Assembly: GCA_012840355.1 (NCBI GenBank)
Contig: DULN01000011.1
Coordinates: 1-64,000, forward strand
DNA from: Clostridiales bacterium
Lineage (GTDB): Bacteria; Bacillota; Clostridia; Oscillospirales; CAG-272
Length of the DNA: 64,000 nucleotides
Direction of reading: 5' to 3'
This document shows positions 61,198 through 64,000 of this stretch, one piece after another; position 1 is the first letter of the stretch, and each line of letters opens with the position of its first letter. Both the position numbers and the translations under genes were made by a program. The notes beneath the pieces are model-generated. The model saw only the letters and a program-made list of their open reading frames with translations. It had not been told where the DNA came from and searched no databases.

Positions 61198-61271
61198 AGC
61201 AAATACCTCCCGGCACTGGTAGCCAAGCCGCGGCTGCGGGTATCGGCTATTTTGGCAAAAATCTTTTTCAC
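61185..61271 (-). CDS. Possible leader ORF overlapping carD
   Basis: A GTG at 61269-61271 with GGGAGG ten bases upstream opens a 28-codon frame (MKKIFAKIADTRSRG...) that ends TGA at 61185-61187, 13 bases inside carD. It has a basic and hydrophobic character. The arrangement suggests translational coupling or control of carD. It could also be chance. Confidence 0.4.
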   Translation of the reverse strand: MKKIFAKIADTRSRGLATSAGRYLLWTA

Positions 61272-61310
61272 CCGGCTCAACCTCCCTTGGTATGTTCTAC
61301 TTTATATATT

Positions 61311-61339
61311 ATTATAACATAGGGAGGAGCCTTTTTCAA
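61311..61339 (-). promoter_or_regulatory. Promoter of the leader ORF-carD transcript
   Basis: TTGAAA (61334-61339) and TATAAT (61311-61316) are 17 bases apart on the minus strand. Confidence 0.85.
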
Positions 61340-61399
61340 AGGTAATTGTGGACAAAAAACGAAATTATATCCGGTAATATATGGCATTCTAAGCAATAG

Positions 61400-62323
61400 C
61401 TATTCCTCATACCACTCGGCAGCCGCGCGCGCGTCGTACTCAATTGCCGCGCGCAACTCATCAATAGTATCGAATTTTTTCTCGGGCCGCAAAAAGTGTA
61501 GCAGGCTTACCTCAACGCATGCGCCGTAAAGGTCGCCCTCGAAGCCAAACAGGTGGGTTTCCATCGTCACCGTTCCGCCGGTGTCGACAGTGGGTCGAAC
61601 GCCGATGTTCGCCACGCCGCGATAGGTTTTGTCGGCTATCCTGCACGAGCATACATAAACGCCAAGTTTCGGCACAATCATGCCTTCGGGAAACCGCTGA
61701 TTGATGGTAGGGAAGCCGATGAGCCTGCCGAGCCTTCTTCCATGCTCGACCGGCAGCCGAACGGTATAAGGTCGCCCGAGCATCGCGGCAGCGTCGCGCG
61801 GGCGCCCGTCAGCAAGCGCTTCGCGAATAAGCGATGAGGATACAACCACCTCGCGGCAGCCGGACTCGCCGCTGAGCGTGACTTTTACCGGCGCCACCAC
61901 AACGGCATACCCGCCATGCTCTTGCATAAGCTTTGAGAGCAGCTCGGCATCGCCCGAGCCGCCTTTGCCGAACCTGTAGTTGAACCCGCAAACAGCGGCG
62001 CGGCAGCCGAGCGCGCCTACGAGCACCTCGCCGACAAACCGCTCGGGCGTAAAATCGCGATAGGCGGAAAAATCGGCGATTATGACGTCATCGCAGCCCG
62101 CCGCGCGCAAAAGCTCGCACTTATAATCAGGCGGGGTAAGCTGCGGAGTCGGGCCTGATTTCGTGCCGCCGTAAAAGGTAAAGGCGACTGTCCTGCAGGA
62201 AAGTTTCCCGGCTTCTCGCTTTGCCGCCCCGATTATAGCTTTGTGTCCGATATGCACGCCGTCGAAATTACCTAGTGCGACGGCGGAAGGCGTAATCCCG
62301 CCGTCCGGTTTTTGTTGCTCCAT
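61400..62323 (-). CDS. ribF: Bifunctional riboflavin kinase/FAD synthetase
   Basis: It makes FMN and FAD from riboflavin. The 307-residue protein has an N-terminal nucleotidyltransferase domain with ALGNFDGVHIGHK near residue 16, then NYRFGKGGSGD and SSSLIREAL, and a C-terminal riboflavin kinase domain (about 180-307) with GRLIGFPTIN and GVANIGVRPT. The ATG has no clear ribosome site. It is followed by the carD unit and preceded by ireB. Confidence 0.95.
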   Translation of the reverse strand: MEQQKPDGGITPSAVALGNFDGVHIGHKAIIGAAKREAGKLSCRTVAFTFYGGTKSGPTPQLTPPDYKCELLRAAGCDDVIIADFSAYRDFTPERFVGEVLVGALGCRAAVCGFNYRFGKGGSGDAELLSKLMQEHGGYAVVVAPVKVTLSGESGCREVVVSSSLIREALADGRPRDAAAMLGRPYTVRLPVEHGRRLGRLIGFPTINQRFPEGMIVPKLGVYVCSCRIADKTYRGVANIGVRPTVDTGGTVTMETHLFGFEGDLYGACVEVSLLHFLRPEKKFDTIDELRAAIEYDARAAAEWYEE

Positions 62324-62400
62324 ACGCAGTCAATCGCTTTACAAAGGTATTGAGTCGAAGATTTTGGCTATGATAACACCGGCATATTTGCCCGATAAAG

Positions 62401-62429
62401 CAAAATTCACGCCGCGCGGGCGGCGTGAA
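62401..62429 (-). terminator. Terminator after ireB
   Basis: On the minus strand TTCACGCC pairs with GGCGTGAA across a GC-rich loop, followed by TTTTGC. It lies 110 bases after the ireB stop. Confidence 0.7.
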
Positions 62430-62540
62430 GTATATATAGCCGGCATCCGTCCGGTGAAGAGAGAAAAAGTGTGTCCCGACCGAAATATCAAAAAGCAAAT
62501 GCGCGGAAAAAGAGGGACGGCATGTCCGCTATGCTCGGCA

Positions 62541-62795
62541 TTACAGTCCCAAATATGATTTTAAAAGCACGGTTAGGATTTCGTCGCGCTCGACTTTGCG
62601 GATCAGGCTGCGCGCATTTTTGTGGTTGGTGATGTACGTCGGGTCTTCCGACAAAAGGTAGCCTACAATATGGTTAATGGGGCTGTACCCCCGCTCGAGC
62701 AGAGCGTTGTAAACGCTCGTCAAAATCTGCCTGATCTCAAGCTCTCGCTCGTCCTTGAGAGAGAATGTTATCGTCTTATCGTTTTCCGGCGGCAC
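62541..62795 (-). CDS. IreB family regulatory phosphoprotein
   Basis: An 84-residue protein matching the DUF965/IreB family: [34 protein letters not shown] and [14 protein letters not shown]. In enterococci IreB is phosphorylated by the IreK kinase and controls cell-wall stress tolerance. Two GTG starts nine bases apart are possible. The second has AGGGAG at the better distance. It lies between mnmA and ribF. The alanyl-tRNA synthetase and Holliday resolvase genes that often adjoin it are absent. Confidence 0.92.
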   Translation of the reverse strand: MPPENDKTITFSLKDERELEIRQILTSVYNALLERGYSPINHIVGYLLSEDPTYITNHKNARSLIRKVERDEILTVLLKSYLGL

Positions 62796-62836
62796 ACTTC
62801 TCACTCCCTACATAAACCGGAACTACTACTATAGTG

Positions 62837-62865
62837 ATTATAATACACCGCTAGTATTTTTTCAA
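62837..62865 (-). promoter_or_regulatory. Promoter of ireB
   Basis: TTGAAA (62860-62865) and TATAAT (62837-62842) are 17 bases apart on the minus strand, about 40 bases before the start. Confidence 0.85.
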
Positions 62866-62912
62866 TACATTTGCCGCTATTGTCATATTTTTGTAACAAT
62901 ACTTACCAAGCG

Positions 62913-63998
62913 CTAGCCGGCACTTTTTATAAACCCTCCGAAAAGCAGGGCGTCGTCTGAATATGCGACCGCACTTTGCCCGGGCGTGACGGCCCGTGCG
63001 GGGGTATCGAATACAACTTCAGCCTCAAGCCCGCTACCGGCTTCGGTAAAATAAATCTCCGCCGGCACAGGCTTTGCTGCATAGCGGATCCGCACCTCGG
63101 CGCGCAACCTCTCTGGCAGTTTCGCCGGGTCAAGGAGCTGGAAATTAAGGCCTGAAAGCACGGCGCGGCTCATATACTCGCCGCCGGGCGGGGCAAGCGT
63201 CACGGTATTATTTTCGGCGTCAATTGACTTTACATACATCGGCGCCCCAATCGACAGGCCAAGCCCCTTGCGCTGGCCGACGGTATAGTAAGCGATACCG
63301 CGGTGCCTGCCTAGCACATTGCCATGCTCGTCGACAAAATCCCCCTCGCGCGGCTCGTAGCCATAGTTTTCCTTAAGCCAGCTCACATAATCGCCGTCTG
63401 GGATAAAGCATATATCCTCGCTTTCGGCGGAGCTAGCTGCCGAAAGCCCACGGGATCTTGCCAGCTCGCGCAGCTCGGCTTTTTCGCGCCCGCCGAGCGG
63501 CAGAATAAGCATCGAAAGCTGATCTTGCGACAGCCCCCAGAGCGCGTATGACTGGTCCTTTCTATCGCTTGCGGCGCGGCGTATGAAAAACCTCCCGCTG
63601 TCAAAGCCGACAAACGCATAATGCCCGGTTGCGACGTAGTCAAACCCATGCGCGCGGGCGTAATCGCATAGCACGCCGAATTTTACCGCAGGATTGCAAA
63701 ACACACAAGGGTTGGGCGTCCTGCCGCGCATGTACTCCTCGGCGAACGGGCGCATAACATCTGTGCAAAACCGCGCGCGCGCGTCAATCTCGTGCAGCGG
63801 TATGCCAAGCTCGGCGGCAGCACACCGCGCGGCAGCCGTATCGGTGTGCTCGTGCATTATTACCGCGGCGCCCTCGACAACGCAGCCCTCATCGCGCAAT
63901 ATCATCGCCGTGGCGGTGCTGTCAAGCCCGCCGCTCATGCCGACAAGCACCCGCCGACCCCGCGAGGGCCGCGAGGGATCAGTGGCCGCAGTGCTCAC
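62913..63998 (-). CDS. mnmA: tRNA-specific 2-thiouridylase MnmA
   Basis: It thiolates the wobble uridine of tRNA for Lys, Glu and Gln. The 361-residue protein has the PP-loop GMSGGLDST near residue 19, the first catalytic Cys in TPNPCVFCN and the second in SEDICFIPDGDY, and the GQRKGLGLS block. The start is a GTG two bases from the window edge, and the true start may lie outside. The segment between the PP-loop and the first Cys is shorter than in most homologues. Confidence 0.92.
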   Translation of the reverse strand: MSTAATDPSRPSRGRRVLVGMSGGLDSTATAMILRDEGCVVEGAAVIMHEHTDTAAARCAAAELGIPLHEIDARARFCTDVMRPFAEEYMRGRTPNPCVFCNPAVKFGVLCDYARAHGFDYVATGHYAFVGFDSGRFFIRRAASDRKDQSYALWGLSQDQLSMLILPLGGREKAELRELARSRGLSAASSAESEDICFIPDGDYVSWLKENYGYEPREGDFVDEHGNVLGRHRGIAYYTVGQRKGLGLSIGAPMYVKSIDAENNTVTLAPPGGEYMSRAVLSGLNFQLLDPAKLPERLRAEVRIRYAAKPVPAEIYFTEAGSGLEAEVVFDTPARAVTPGQSAVAYSDDALLFGGFIKSAG

Positions 63999-64000
63999 AG

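Overview
The window looks like chromosomal DNA from an anaerobic Gram-positive bacterium of the class Clostridia, most like the Oscillospiraceae/Ruminococcaceae type. This rests on gene content (RemA, IreB, a YugP-type membrane metallopeptidase, DUF5685, a CarD/CdnL regulator, acetate kinase, TmcAL, an archaeal-type short ProRS), on several lipoproteins with Firmicutes-style lipoboxes, on strong AGGAGG ribosome sites often paired with TTG starts, and on sigma-A promoters of the TTGACA-N17-TATAAT kind. Most of the window is core housekeeping sequence of moderately high GC. Only the first 190 bases look foreign.

Layout. 1-250: the tail of an unidentified ORF, three direct repeats with an exact 30-bp period that resemble the end of an IS21-like element, and a strong hairpin terminator. 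309-2545 (minus): exonuclease III and an RlmD-type rRNA methyltransferase. 2702-9287: a DUF4397 protein, a REC-GGDEF-EAL-PAS-PAS c-di-GMP protein, a 5'-truncated LamG surface protein, a solute-binding lipoprotein and a small membrane/coiled-coil protein. 9329-21584 (minus): a run of 14 co-directional genes, PiT phosphate transporter - DUF47 - DUF5685 - DnaJ-like - membrane protein - yicC - remA - gmk - rpoZ - priA - def - fmt - yugP-like - rsmB. This is the conserved Firmicutes gmk/priA/fmt block without coaBC. 21744-22044: a tRNA-Leu/tRNA-Ala unit with promoter and terminator.

22175-24997: nagA - Gfo/Idh oxidoreductase - nagB, amino-sugar catabolism. 25174-28513: an ABC exporter and a secreted CAP-domain protein. 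28781-29953: rplM-rpsI, followed by a strongly structured untranslated segment that ends in a terminator and may be a small RNA. 30075-32685: an MBOAT acyltransferase with a DHHW/AlgJ-like partner, a probable extracellular polymer acylation pair. 32864-35588: a mini-zincin coupled to an Lhr-like helicase. 35695-40127: a methyltransferase, argS, yebC and a CBM9-like surface protein. 40356-46424: ackA divergent from tmcAL, then a membrane protein, a ceramidase-like lipoprotein and a CotH lipoprotein.

46497-53939: proS, rluB-type synthase, GNAT-like, pncB, hisS and aspS, i.e. three aminoacyl-tRNA synthetases plus NAD salvage. 54011-55893: a decayed P-loop kinase gene, tRNA-Arg and queA. 55985-58317: a lysine-riboswitch-controlled dapA followed by dapB. 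58436-60604: a LysR regulator divergent from a two-gene chromate transporter. 60652-63998: carD preceded by an overlapping leader ORF, ribF, ireB and mnmA.

The more unusual items are the dispersed inverted-repeat terminator family (five copies), the structured RNA candidate after rpsI, the carD leader ORF, the zincin-helicase pair and the decayed kinase. No CRISPR array, prophage or complete transposon is visible.
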